DNA of 10,310 bases, taken from contig KQ481962.1 of NCBI GenBank assembly GCA_001430745.1, positions 592,449 to 602,758 on the forward strand, read 5' to 3'. Source of the DNA: Auxenochlorella pyrenoidosa. Lineage: Eukaryota; Chlorophyta; Trebouxiophyceae; Chlorellales; Chlorellaceae. Shown here in pieces: positions 1 to 8,200 of this stretch. Both the position numbers and the translations under genes were made by a program. Each line of letters begins with the position of its first letter. Position 1 is the first letter of the stretch. The notes below the pieces were generated by a model. It had not been told where the DNA came from. It saw only the letters and a program-made list of their open reading frames with translations, and did no database searches.

Positions 1-128
1 AAGGGGCATGCGGCCCCTGCTCCTGGGGCCTCGTTCCCTGCTACGCTGCACCTGCTGCCCATGCTCAGCTGCCCTCTGCGGTGGGCCCGCCCTTTCACTG
101 CTGCTGCTGGTGCCGCCCTGCCCTGCAG
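1..128 (+). other. 3' part of an intron of the cupin gene
   Basis: This stretch ends in a pyrimidine-rich run and GCAG at 125-128, directly before the cupin exon. It happens to stay open in the cupin frame back to the window edge. Its predicted peptide is Cys/Leu/Pro-rich and does not resemble a cupin, so intron is the better reading. Part of an upstream exon cannot be excluded. Confidence 0.55.
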
Positions 129-349
129 GCGACCTGGTCACCTTCCCCGCTGGCATGAGCTGCACCTGGGATGTGAGTTGTCACACCCGAGGAAGGCTGC
201 CGTCTTTTGCACACCAATACTGATCCACGGGCGTATGCGGTTGACTGCCTGTGTAGCTGCGCAGGCTTGGCATGAAAACCTGTCCGCCCTGCGCTCCGTC
301 CTCACTGCAGGTCAAGGAGGCGGTGCACAAGCACTACAACTTCCACTGA
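129..349 (+). CDS. 3' end of a small Cupin_3-domain protein (partial)
   Basis: Two exons are visible: 129-172 and 311-349, with the stop TGA at 347-349. The intron 173-310 has a GTGAGT donor and a CTGCAG acceptor in phase 0. The first exon opens with the last two bases of a split codon (likely Gly). The joined 26 complete codons carry GDLVTFP-like, SCTWD and HKHY segments. These match the C-terminal beta-strands of the small plant and bacterial RmlC-like cupins (Cupin_3, PF05899), where a 'GD-x-V-x-FP-x-G' strand is followed by 'CTWDV' and a Lys-His-Tyr end. Such proteins are single-domain proteins of about 100 aa with no well-established substrate; the metal-binding part of the barrel lies upstream of the window. 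Bases 1-128 have no clear coding character and end in a GCAG acceptor, so they are read as intron. The family call is from conserved motifs, and function is unknown. Confidence 0.78.
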
Positions 350-993
350 GCGTTGGCTTGCGCCGTGAGCGGCCTGCTTTCGCTCCGCATTGTGCACTGA
401 ATTTGATTTGCTCAGTTTTCCCCTCCTGTAACATATTTTCCGTCCAGCTGCGCAAGGGAAGCAGCGGCAGGAACGCTGGCTTTGTGTAGGTGTATGAAGC
501 GCTGCTGTTGATCACTCCCATCCACGAGCAGACACTCGCTGTGCTTGGAAGCATGCTCACTGAACTGCAATCCATGAATGTCATTGTCCTTCAGGTCATG
601 GCAACTTGTAAGGAACCTTGCCCACACTGATGCCACAGATCGCGCTCGCAGCAGGCGGCGAGGGCGGTGGCAAACCACTTGAACCACTTTACCCGCGAAT
701 CTTGCTGGTCTTTTGGCGTCGTTTGCTACTTCCGGCAGGGGACCCTACTATATTTACTCGTCAACAGGGCAGGGAGAAGACAGGAGCGTCTGCACACCTA
801 GGGTTCGGCCGGCCTCGTGGCCGCTCACAAGCACCAGCAGGCCCGTGGAAGCACATAGGCAGCTTGAGAGCGTAGCATTGCTCCACCGGCGCCGCAAGCC
901 CTGCACCTTGGTGCAGGGTGGTGCCGTCTAACGCCGCCTCCTGCCCTCTGTTCCATGCTTGCCTGCAGGCGGCCAGCCCTCTAGCCAGCTCTC
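350..993. other. Intergenic region: cupin 3' UTR and dioxygenase promoter / 5' UTR
   Basis: No coding exon with conserved content was found on either strand. The left part holds the cupin 3' UTR with TGTAA at 427-431 and 607-611. The right part should hold the promoter of the dioxygenase gene. A TATA-like TATATTTA at 749-756 is the only AT-rich core-promoter-like element, about 240 nt before the ATG. A GCAG at 965-968 could end an intron in the 5' UTR. These readings are inference only. Confidence 0.4.
427..431 (+). terminator. TGTAA polyadenylation signal of the cupin gene
   Basis: TGTAA, the usual poly(A) signal of chlorophyte nuclear genes, lies 78 nt after the cupin stop codon in a short AT-rich patch. 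A second TGTAA at 607-611 is an alternative if the 3' UTR is longer. Confidence 0.5.
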
Positions 994-1053
994 ATGGCTC
1001 TCCTGCACCTGCTGGTGCTGGGTCTGGCCTCGTTCGTATCTCCGGCGCATGCC
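994..1053 (+). other. Putative signal peptide of the dioxygenase-like protein
   Basis: Residues 1-20 are strongly hydrophobic (Leu/Val/Ala/Phe) and end in Ala-His-Ala directly before the conserved domain begins with TVVAAALLPHGD. That layout fits an ER signal peptide. There is no Lys/Arg in the n-region, so a membrane anchor or an uncleaved extension is also possible. LigB-domain proteins are usually soluble and cytosolic, which makes this extension notable. Confidence 0.45.
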
Positions 1054-3184
1054 ACCGTGGTGGCTGCAGCGCTCCTGCCGCATGGCGACATCGCGCTCGA
1101 CCCGTCGCGCGAGCCCTCGCTCAACGCCACGCAGCGGCGGCAAGCCCGGGAGCTGCGCGATGCGGCGCTGCAGGCGGGCAGCCTGCTTCAGAGGGCCGCA
1201 CCAGACCTGGTCTTCCTAGTCACCCCCCACGGCATTACCGACCTGGAGAAGCATGCGTTTGTGCTCAACCCTGCTGCGGCGGGCTGCCTGGACCCCCCCG
1301 CAGCTGATGCCAGCGCAGCCGCTGCGCCCGCGGGTGGAACCCAGGCAGGGGCAGGGGCAGACCTGCCACAGCAGCAGCGGCGGCGGCAGCAGCAGCAGTG
1401 TGTCCGAGTCGGCGTGGATGCGGGCACATCTGTCATGCTGCTCAAGTTCCTGCGGGACCGGTGAGGCCGTGGCCAATTGGCTTTGCCGAGGCACCGCCTA
1501 GTTGCCTGCTGTTGCGAATGGATACACTGCCTTGAGCCTGCCAGCCTGACTGCAAGCGCGCACACTGGAGGCTGGGGCTGGTGGAGCCTTGCCGGGCTGT
1601 TTGCCGACCGTAAGAGCCCGTGCTATGCGCATGCCCCGCCCCGCCCACCCCACCGCAGCACCTTCCACCTCACCACCGGCCTGAGCGGCTTCGGGCCGCC
1701 CTGCGAGGCGGCTGCGCCCTTCCCGCTGGGGTGGGGGGAGGTGGTCCCGCTGTCCTTCCTGCCAGGTGGGCAGCGCAGCACAGCGACCGACTGCCACGGC
1801 ATGTCGCCAGGTCCCTGCAGAGCTCCAAGCCCACGCTGCATCCCACTTGGCGCGCTATCCTGCCCCGTCTACCGCACATGCCTCCTGCCGACCGAGCCTC
1901 AGGCTCGCCCTCCTGTGCACGGCACATGCCCATCTGCCCTTCCAGCCTTGCACTCCCGATGTGCTGCACATCCCCTGCCGCAGACAAGCTGCGCACCAGC
2001 GCCAGCTTCATCGTGCTGTCCCTCCCCTCGAGGCGCTACAACGAGAGCGTGCAGATGGTGGGTCACCCCTCAGGGGTCATGTCCTTGGTGTGCCGGGAGG
2101 CTGCGCAGCCCTGCGTGGCCAGTTGGCAACGATCGCCGATTCCTCTGTCTCTTGTCAGACAGGGAGTCGCACCATGCAATGGGGACAAGGTGTGGGGATA
2201 GATGAACGCCAGTAGCTGCCCTCTCTCCATCAACGTGTAAATGTTTCGCTGGTGCAGCATGTGGACAGCTCTACTTGCGGCAGGCATGTGCTTGCTGGGT
2301 GGCTGCACACTCTTGCTGGATCACACCTAGCCACGGGCGTTCGACAGCCCGGGCACGTGCTCACGAAACTGTATGACGCCTGACGCCATGGCTGTGCGCA
2401 CCCAGCGCAGGCGCCAGAGCTGCTGGACATGGGGGCGGCCCTGTGGGATGCGCTGGAGGCGGAGCCGCGCCGCGTGGCCGTCCTTGTGTCGGGGGACCTG
2501 GCCCACACGCACGACCCGGTGGGTTGGTCGTGGTGTGGGTGTGCATGGTGGTGGCGGCAAAGTGAGGGTGGAAGTCTTGCGCCTGCGCCAGGGTCAGGAG
2601 TGGCACAGCTGGTTTTTTTTTTGTTTTTTTTTTGGGGGGGGGGGGGCGGAGCGCGTTCCGTCGGCCCGGCGCCTGTCGCTGGTCCCCCTTGGCAGGCTGG
2701 GCCGCAGCTGCCGAGCGACGCTCCCCGCGCCCCGCAGGCCGGCCCCTACGGCTTCTCCCGGGATGCCGCCCCCTTTGACGCCGCCGTGGGGCGCTGGGCC
2801 GCCAGCCTGCGCGCCGAGGAGCTGCTCGGCCAGGCGGCCCGCCGGCAGCACGGCGCAAAGAGCTGCGGCTTCCCGGGCATGGTGCTGCTGCACGGCATGC
2901 TGCGCCGCAGCATGGCCGGCACCAGCAGTGGCGGCGGCAGCGCCAGTGCACTGGGGGATCACCAGCTGTCTGGACTTGTTGAAGGTCCAGCAGTGGTGGC
3001 TGGGCGCGCGGCAGCAGGGAAGCACTCAGTGCAGCACCCACAGGGGCTGGTGGTGGAAACGGGCAGCGGAACTGAAGGCACATGGCACGGCCGCCTGCTG
3101 GCGCTGCATCACCCGACCTATTACGGCATGGCTGTTGCGACTTTCGAGCGGCCGGGCCTCCAGGCTGTGGCGGTGCAGAAGTGA
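994..3184 (+). CDS. Class III (LigB-type) extradiol ring-cleavage dioxygenase-like protein, 5 exons
   Basis: Exons 994-1460, 1659-1765, 1984-2057, 2411-2518 and 2738-3184 join in frame to 400 codons plus TGA. Intron phases are 2, 1, 0, 0. The ATG at 994 is the first after an in-frame TAG at 982. Family motifs appear in the expected order: LLPHGD (His30), TPHGI (His79), PFPL-x-WGE (Glu183), PSRRYN (206-211), SGDLAHTH (His248, His250), GPYGFS (254-259), and a C-terminal PTYYGM. This is the pattern of the LigB domain (PF02900), whose members use a non-haem Fe(II) held by two His and one Glu to open catechol-type rings; His30, His79 and Glu183 are candidate ligands (inference). Two features are unusual: a hydrophobic N-terminus ending in a possible AHA signal-peptidase site at residue 20, and an Ala/Gln/Arg-rich insert at about residues 97-135. 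The substrate is unknown. The four joins rest on frame and conserved motifs. Confidence 0.85.
1369..1398 (+). repeat. CAG/CGG trinucleotide repeat in dioxygenase exon 1
   Basis: Ten codons read (CAG)3(CGG)3(CAG)4, giving Gln3-Arg3-Gln4 (residues 126-135) inside a low-complexity insert between two conserved parts of the domain. This is likely a surface loop and may vary in length between strains. Confidence 0.8.
2613..2646 (+). repeat. T10-G-T10-G13 homopolymer block in dioxygenase intron 4
   Basis: Ten T (2613-2622), one G, ten T (2624-2633) and thirteen G (2634-2646) sit mid-intron between the donor at 2519 and the acceptor CAG at 2735-2737. Such tracts are prone to replication slippage and to sequencing error, so the exact lengths should be treated with caution. 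Confidence 0.85.
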
Positions 3185-3441
3185 AGGAGCCCTTTCCCCT
3201 GCCTTTCTCCGAACACCCTGAACAAATGTGTATAACATGTGTATAGTATTGTTGTGCCTGTCCACTCAGAGGTACCGTCACTTGAAGCTGAAAGGCCAGC
3301 AGCACAGGGGCAGCTATGCCCGTGCAACCTTGAAGGCTGGTGTGCTGCGCCCTGCTGGGCACCTGCACTGTGCTCCCCAGCTACCTCGTGCTGTCAACAG
3401 GTTCCTCACGCCTTGCTCGACAGTCTGTGCTGCACCCAGCC
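3185..3441. other. Short intergenic region: dioxygenase 3' UTR and ceramidase-like gene 5' region
   Basis: Only 257 nt separate the two same-strand genes. The one AT-rich island, 3221-3250, carries the 9-mer ATGTGTATA twice (3226-3234 and 3237-3245). No exact TGTAA occurs here; TGTATAA inside the island may act as a variant poly(A) signal (inference). The stretch 3334-3441 is open in the ceramidase frame but contains no ATG before 3442. Confidence 0.45.
3226..3245 (+). repeat. Direct repeat of ATGTGTATA, possible 3'-end processing element
   Basis: Two copies of a 9-base AT-rich word, 11 bases apart, begin about 42 nt after the dioxygenase stop in otherwise GC-rich DNA. The position suits a polyadenylation upstream element built around UGUA. 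The assignment is inferred from place and composition. Confidence 0.35.
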
Positions 3442-4607
3442 ATGTCGGCCAACCCTTACCTACCAGGGACGCCGCAACGAGGGTGGGCTGCCCGCCCCGC
3501 GGCGCTGCGCCTCATGACAGAGACGGCCGTTGTGGCGCTGGCCGCCGCTGCCGTCTCGCTGCTGCCTCGCATACCGCAACCAGCCAGCTACCACAGCTTC
3601 GCAGGGGACCACCGCTCCCTGTTTGGCGTCCCCCACGGCCACAATGTGCTGAGCAATGCCGCCATTGCTGCACCCAGTGTTGCCGGCCTGTGGCTGCTTC
3701 TCAGCAAGCGCAGGCGCCGGGCAGTCAGCGTGGCCCCCATGCCAGCAGCCGAGCGCATCTGCTGGGTGGCGACGCACCTGGGCATGGTGCTGGGTGAGCA
3801 TTGGCCTTCAGAGCTAAAAGCTAAAGTTTATTTCCACTGCGCCAGTGTTGGGTTCGCTCAACCTGAGGCGGGCCCCGAGAGAGGATCTTCAAGGCCCTAG
3901 GCTGCGCTTGTTCATGCCTGCTGCAGCCATTTCCCCCACTGCCCGCTGCAGCCGCCACTGGCTCTGCATACTACCACCTCAACCCCACCACCGCCACCCT
4001 GGCCTGGGACCGGCTGGGGATGTGCTGCACGTTTGCCAGCCTGCTGGCCGCCGTCATCGCAGAGCGCCGCAGCGCCGGTGGCAGCCTGCTGGCACTGCCG
4101 CCGCTGCTCGCGGCGGCGTGTGGCAGCGTGCTGTGGTGGCAAGCCAGCGAGGCTGCGGGGCGTGGGGACCTGCGTTGGTACGCGCTGGTGCAGGGGCTCG
4201 CTGGTGAGAGAGGCAGGGAGCAAGCCCCAGCGCCAACTTAGTTGTCAGTGTGATCCTGCTTTGTTCTGGAGAAGAGCCTGCCCCACCCGGTTTGCGCACC
4301 CTCATCCCTGCCTGTCGCGGCCTCCTGGTCCCGCATCTGCCCGCCACCCGGTGCAGCGGCAGCCGTGGGCTACCACGCCCTGGCTTACCCCTCGCCCCGC
4401 AGCACCTCTCGCCACGTCCTGGCCAGCCTGGCGCTGTACGGGGCAGCCCTCGCCTGCGACTGCCTGGACCGCCCCGTGTACCTGTTGCCCCTAGGCCTTG
4501 TCTCCGGGCACACCTGCAAGCACCTGCTGGCCGGCGCAGCCGGCTGGCCCCTGGTTGCCGCGCTTGGGCAGCGCGTGGGGGCGCCTGGTGACGGGCAGCA
4601 TGGCTGA
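3442..4607 (+). CDS. Alkaline ceramidase-like (CREST-type) multi-pass membrane protein, 3 exons
   Basis: Exons 3442-3793, 3952-4203 and 4357-4607 join to 284 codons plus TGA, both introns in phase 1. The protein is almost wholly hydrophobic, with seven or eight likely membrane segments (about 27-42, 71-88, 106-123, 138-155, 161-178, 193-210, 221-238, 240-262). Diagnostic residues of the CREST membrane hydrolase superfamily are present in order: S122-x3-H126 in GSAYYH, D137 in WDRLG, and H253-x3-H257 in SGHTCKH, a set that in alkaline ceramidases binds catalytic zinc. IPQP-x-SYH (44-51) and NVLSN (68-72) near the N-terminus are typical of the bacterial and algal ceramidase-domain branch. The probable role is hydrolysis of an amide bond in a ceramide or similar lipid in an internal membrane; the true substrate is unproven. 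The ATG at 3442 is the first in frame after a TGA at 3331; ATG 3514 is an alternative. Confidence 0.82.
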
Positions 4608-5061
4608 GAGGTGCAGCCCTGCGCTGGCGGCGGCACACTCGCCGCAGTGGGCATGATGTGTTGATGTTTGAGAACTTCGTCCTGTAAGCTCACTTGTCAA
4701 GGCTCACAGAGCCGCAGCAGGCTCTGCTTCTGATGGGCATGCCCTGGGTTGTGTGCCATTAACTGCACACAGCTCGGCGTGGTGCAGCAGCAGCGATGCC
4801 CAGGCACTGTTCGGCTTCCCACCTGGGAACTTTAGGTCCCCTGTAGTACATTTCTACTCGTGTAATGATACCTCGACTGCTCATGCATGCAGAGGTGCAC
4901 TGGAAATGTGCAATTGCTCCCTGCTCTCCCATTGCAGGACTCCCGCCACAGCAGGCGTGGCAGGCTAGCGACGGCCACAACCGGCCACTTGTAGAGCTGC
5001 TTTCGCTGGCCGATTTTCCTCCGAGATCGCTCAGTCCTTGGTTAGTGCAGCCTTGGGCGCA
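4608..5061. other. Intergenic region: ceramidase-like 3' UTR and CRTISO-like promoter / 5' UTR
   Basis: 454 nt hold no recognisable exon. TGTAA occurs at 4683-4687 and 4861-4865. A small hairpin (7-bp stem TGTGTGC / GCACACA, 8-nt loop) spans 4750-4771. A pyrimidine-rich run ending in GCAG at 4934-4937 resembles a splice acceptor and might end a 5' UTR intron. No TATA box is evident. Confidence 0.4.
4683..4687 (+). terminator. TGTAA polyadenylation signal of the ceramidase-like gene
   Basis: TGTAA lies 76 nt after the stop codon, nearly the same spacing as in the cupin gene. A second TGTAA at 4861-4865 is a possible distal site. Confidence 0.5.
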
Positions 5062-5271
5062 ATGAGCAGCGCAGGCCTGCAAGCGCCCTTGGCTGCCACT
5101 GGAGCGGACGCTGCCGGGATTTGCCGGCAAGCGATCAGGGCTCGTGCGACCCCAGGGCAAACCCAGCAAGCTCGCCGCCAGCAGGCGGGCTGGTGGCACC
5201 GCCGACGGCTTGCTACCGCCAGCGCCGCTGCAAGCTCTGGTGGCAGTGCAGCACCAGCCGCAGAGACTGAG
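5062..5271 (+). other. Putative chloroplast transit peptide of the CRTISO-like protein
   Basis: About 70 residues precede the first acidic patch (ETEDE) and the Rossmann fold. They are Ala/Ser/Gln/Arg-rich with a cluster of basic residues and almost no acidic ones. This is the composition of algal plastid-targeting sequences. The cleavage site cannot be fixed by eye. Confidence 0.6.
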
Positions 5272-8200
5272 GATGAAGTGGACGTAGTGGTCATTGGCAG
5301 TGGTATTGGCGGGTTGAGCTGTGCAGGTGGGTGCACAACGTGTTCATGTGGCCGGTCCTGCCCGGTTCCCTTCCTGGCTTGCTGCTCCGCTTGGCGAGCC
5401 CTCACAAAGGCCCGCTTGCTGATTTTTCCTTGACCACCAACTTGGCAGGCCTGCTGGCCAAGTACGGGAAGAAGGTGCTGGTGTGCGAGTCGCACGACGT
5501 GCCCGGCGGCGCCGCCCACGCGTGGACGGTGCGGGCTCCCGACGGCGGCGGCCTGTACCACTTTGAGAGCGGCCCCTCGCTCTACTCGGGTGCGCTGGCT
5601 GCTTCCTGCAGGGCCGGCGGTGCTGCGTAAATTTTTTCTGGGGACAGTTGCAGCCATCACTCGAGCAGGCACGCTAGCACGGCACTGCCCGCACCCACCT
5701 GCACCCCCCCCAACCCCACCCCCACCCCACCGCGCAGACATGGCGGGCCGGGGGCGGGGCGCCAACCCGCTGGCGCACGTGCTGCAGGCGCTGGGGGAGC
5801 CGCTGGACCTGCTGAGGTACAAGAACTGGAATGTGATCCTGCCCGAGGGCGAGTTTTTGACCGAGGTGGGGGCCTCCCAGTTCATCGAGGTGCTGCACCG
5901 GGTGCGCGGCCCCGAGGCGGCAGAGGAGTGGGGCCGCCTGCAGGTGGGGTGGGGTGGGGTGGGGGGGCTCTGAGGGCAGGCCGCCACGGCGCAGCTGCAG
6001 CAAAGCACCTTGTGTGGCTTGCTGTAGCAGAAGGAGGCCGGACAGAGAGCAGCTGGCGGCAAGCAGTCTGCGTGCCCCATTCCGTCGCCTGCTGGTCCCC
6101 CCCCCCCGCAGGAGTACATGCGCCCACTGGCGGCGGCGGCCACCATGCTGCCACCGGTGGCCTTCCGGCAGGACCCCTGGGTGCTGCGCACGGCGGCGTT
6201 GCGCTACCTGCCGCAGATCCTGGCAAACGGGGGGGCGGCCGGGCAGCTCACCGGCCCCTTCTCCAAGGTGGGGCGCGCCAGGACCAGTGCGCTGCGAGCG
6301 CAGCACACAGCAGCGGCCTGCCATCAAGGGGTTGCTGGCTGTGGCGCAGGTGTGCAGGCAGCATGCCTCTCCACCTCTTCCCTGCCCTGCCTGTTGTCAC
6401 CGTGCTTCCCCCGGCACATCCAGGCAGCGGCACGCCTCAGCACCCGCCCGCCTGCCTGTCTGCCAGGTGATGGACGCCGCCGGCATCCGGGACCCCTTTA
6501 TTCGCAACTGGCTCGACCTGCTCAGCTTCCTGCTGTCGGGCCTGCCGGCCAACGGCACCATCGCCGCCGAGGTGGCTTTTATGATGAACTTGTGGTGAGG
6601 GACCACCTTCTGCTAACTCCAAGCTGATTTCCCTGCCGCCGGGGTCACAGAAGAGGCATGTCCTGCAACCAAGTTCCGCACTCGCTCTCGTGGTGGCCCT
6701 ACATCCCCTCCTGCGTCCCCCAAGCACTAAACTTCAGAATTCCTCTCCCTTGCCCTGCCGCAGGTACAGCCCCGACTGCTACCTGGAGTTCCCTCGGGGT
6801 GGCAGCCAGGCCATGGTGGATGCCCTGGTGCGGGGCCTGGAGAAGCACGGCGGGCGGCTGCAGCTGCGGTCGCACGTGCAGCAGATACTGGTCGAGGGGG
6901 GCAGGGCGGCGGGTGAGGCACACTCATTTCCGCTGGGGCAGGCGGCTGGGGAGGGGCCAATTGGAAGGGGCGAGGCTGGAGCCCCGGCCAGCAAGCTTGC
7001 TTGCTCAGGGGCGGGGCTCAGCGCAGCTCAGCGGCAATGCAGGGATCTCCTGTCTCTGAGCCGGGCTGCTGCCCATGCTCGCTGCTCATGCCACGGCCTG
7101 CAGGCGTGCAGCTGCGCGGCGGGCGCACCATCCACGCCCGCCAGGCGGTGGTCTCCAACGCGTCGTCCCCTGACACGCTGCGCCTGCTGCCGGCCGAGGC
7201 GGTACCGCCAGCCTGGCAGCAGAGCGTGCAGGACACCCCGCTCTGCCCCTCATTCCTGCACCTGCACCTGGGCTTTGAAGCGACGGGTGAGGGGTGGTGC
7301 ACCGAGGGGTGGCGGCTTGCTGACGCAGATGCAGGCGGGGTGATGCCAGCCAGGCGGCTTCAAGAGCTCATCTCTTTGTTGGAGCTTTGTGCACAACCGA
7401 CCTGCGTCGTCCCAGTTCAGGATGCTGCCTCATGTCTTGCATCCAGTCCAACACTGCTGTGCGCCGCCCCGCCGTCGAGCCTCCCGCTACCGCTGAGCCC
7501 GCCCTCCCCTCCTTGTGCAGGACTCGACGGCCTGGAGCTGCACCACATTGTTGTGAATGACTGGGATCTGCCTGGGGGCGTGGCCGCGCCGCAAAACGTG
7601 GTCCTCATCTCCATTGCATCAGGCAAGGAGCGGGGCGTGGGGGGAAGGGTGCTTGCAGCGGGGCGCGCTGGTGCAGGGCATTTGAGACACACGCGTCGCA
7701 TCAGCAAGAGGAAGCAGGGCCCCTATGAGCACAGCATATGGCAACCGCCCTGCGCCCGCCTAATTGGCCGCCACCCTACCCACCGCACCGGCCTGCAGTG
7801 ATCGACCCCAGCCTGGCGCCCGCGGGCAAGCACTGCCTGCACGCCTACGTGCCCGCCACAGAGCCTTATGAGCTGTGGGCAGGGCTGGACCGGCGCAGCG
7901 AGGAGTACAAGCGCCTCAAGGAGGAGCGCAGCCGCGTGCTGTGGGACGGTGCGCCTCGTCCTCCATTCTGGGTGGCTGCGTCAACCAGGGGTGGACTCTT
8001 TCTGAAGCACCTGCACCCTCCCGCTGGCGCAGCCTGCGGATCTGTGGCTTGTGCGTGCATGCTGCCCGCGGGCTGCTGCCCTGCCTCCGGGCTGGGTAGC
8101 GCTCAGAGCCGCGCCGCTTGCGCCGGTACTTCACCTCGTTCGCCTGCTCGCCCGCCCAGCCCGCTGCCCTCCCCCCATGGCTGCCGCGCAGCCGTGCGCA

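Noticed and set aside
749..756. TATATTTA as a TATA box for the dioxygenase gene
   Set aside because: It lies about 240 nt from the ATG with no known transcription start. It is noted in the intergenic entry but not called as a promoter.
1477..2205. 242-codon + strand frame
   Set aside because: It runs mostly through dioxygenase introns 1-3 in the wrong frame; its peptide is Cys/Pro-rich with no recognisable domain.
2361..3368. 335-codon open frame on the minus strand
   Set aside because: It is antisense to the last dioxygenase exons and runs through the T/G homopolymer block as poly-Lys/Pro. No domain is visible, and the + strand has clear family motifs.
3228..3797. 189-codon frame as an N-terminal exon of the ceramidase-like protein
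   Set aside because: It is in a different frame from the membrane protein and becomes Arg/Pro/Ala-rich shadow sequence across the real exon.
4735..4771. GGGCATGCCC palindrome and a 7-bp stem hairpin at 4750-4771
   Set aside because: Short palindromes of this size are common by chance in GC-rich DNA, and nothing nearby gives them a role.
5031..6191. 386-codon open frame on the minus strand
   Set aside because: It lies antisense to CRTISO-like exons 1-4 and their introns, is low-complexity in composition, and matches no family I know. Long shadow frames are expected at this GC content.
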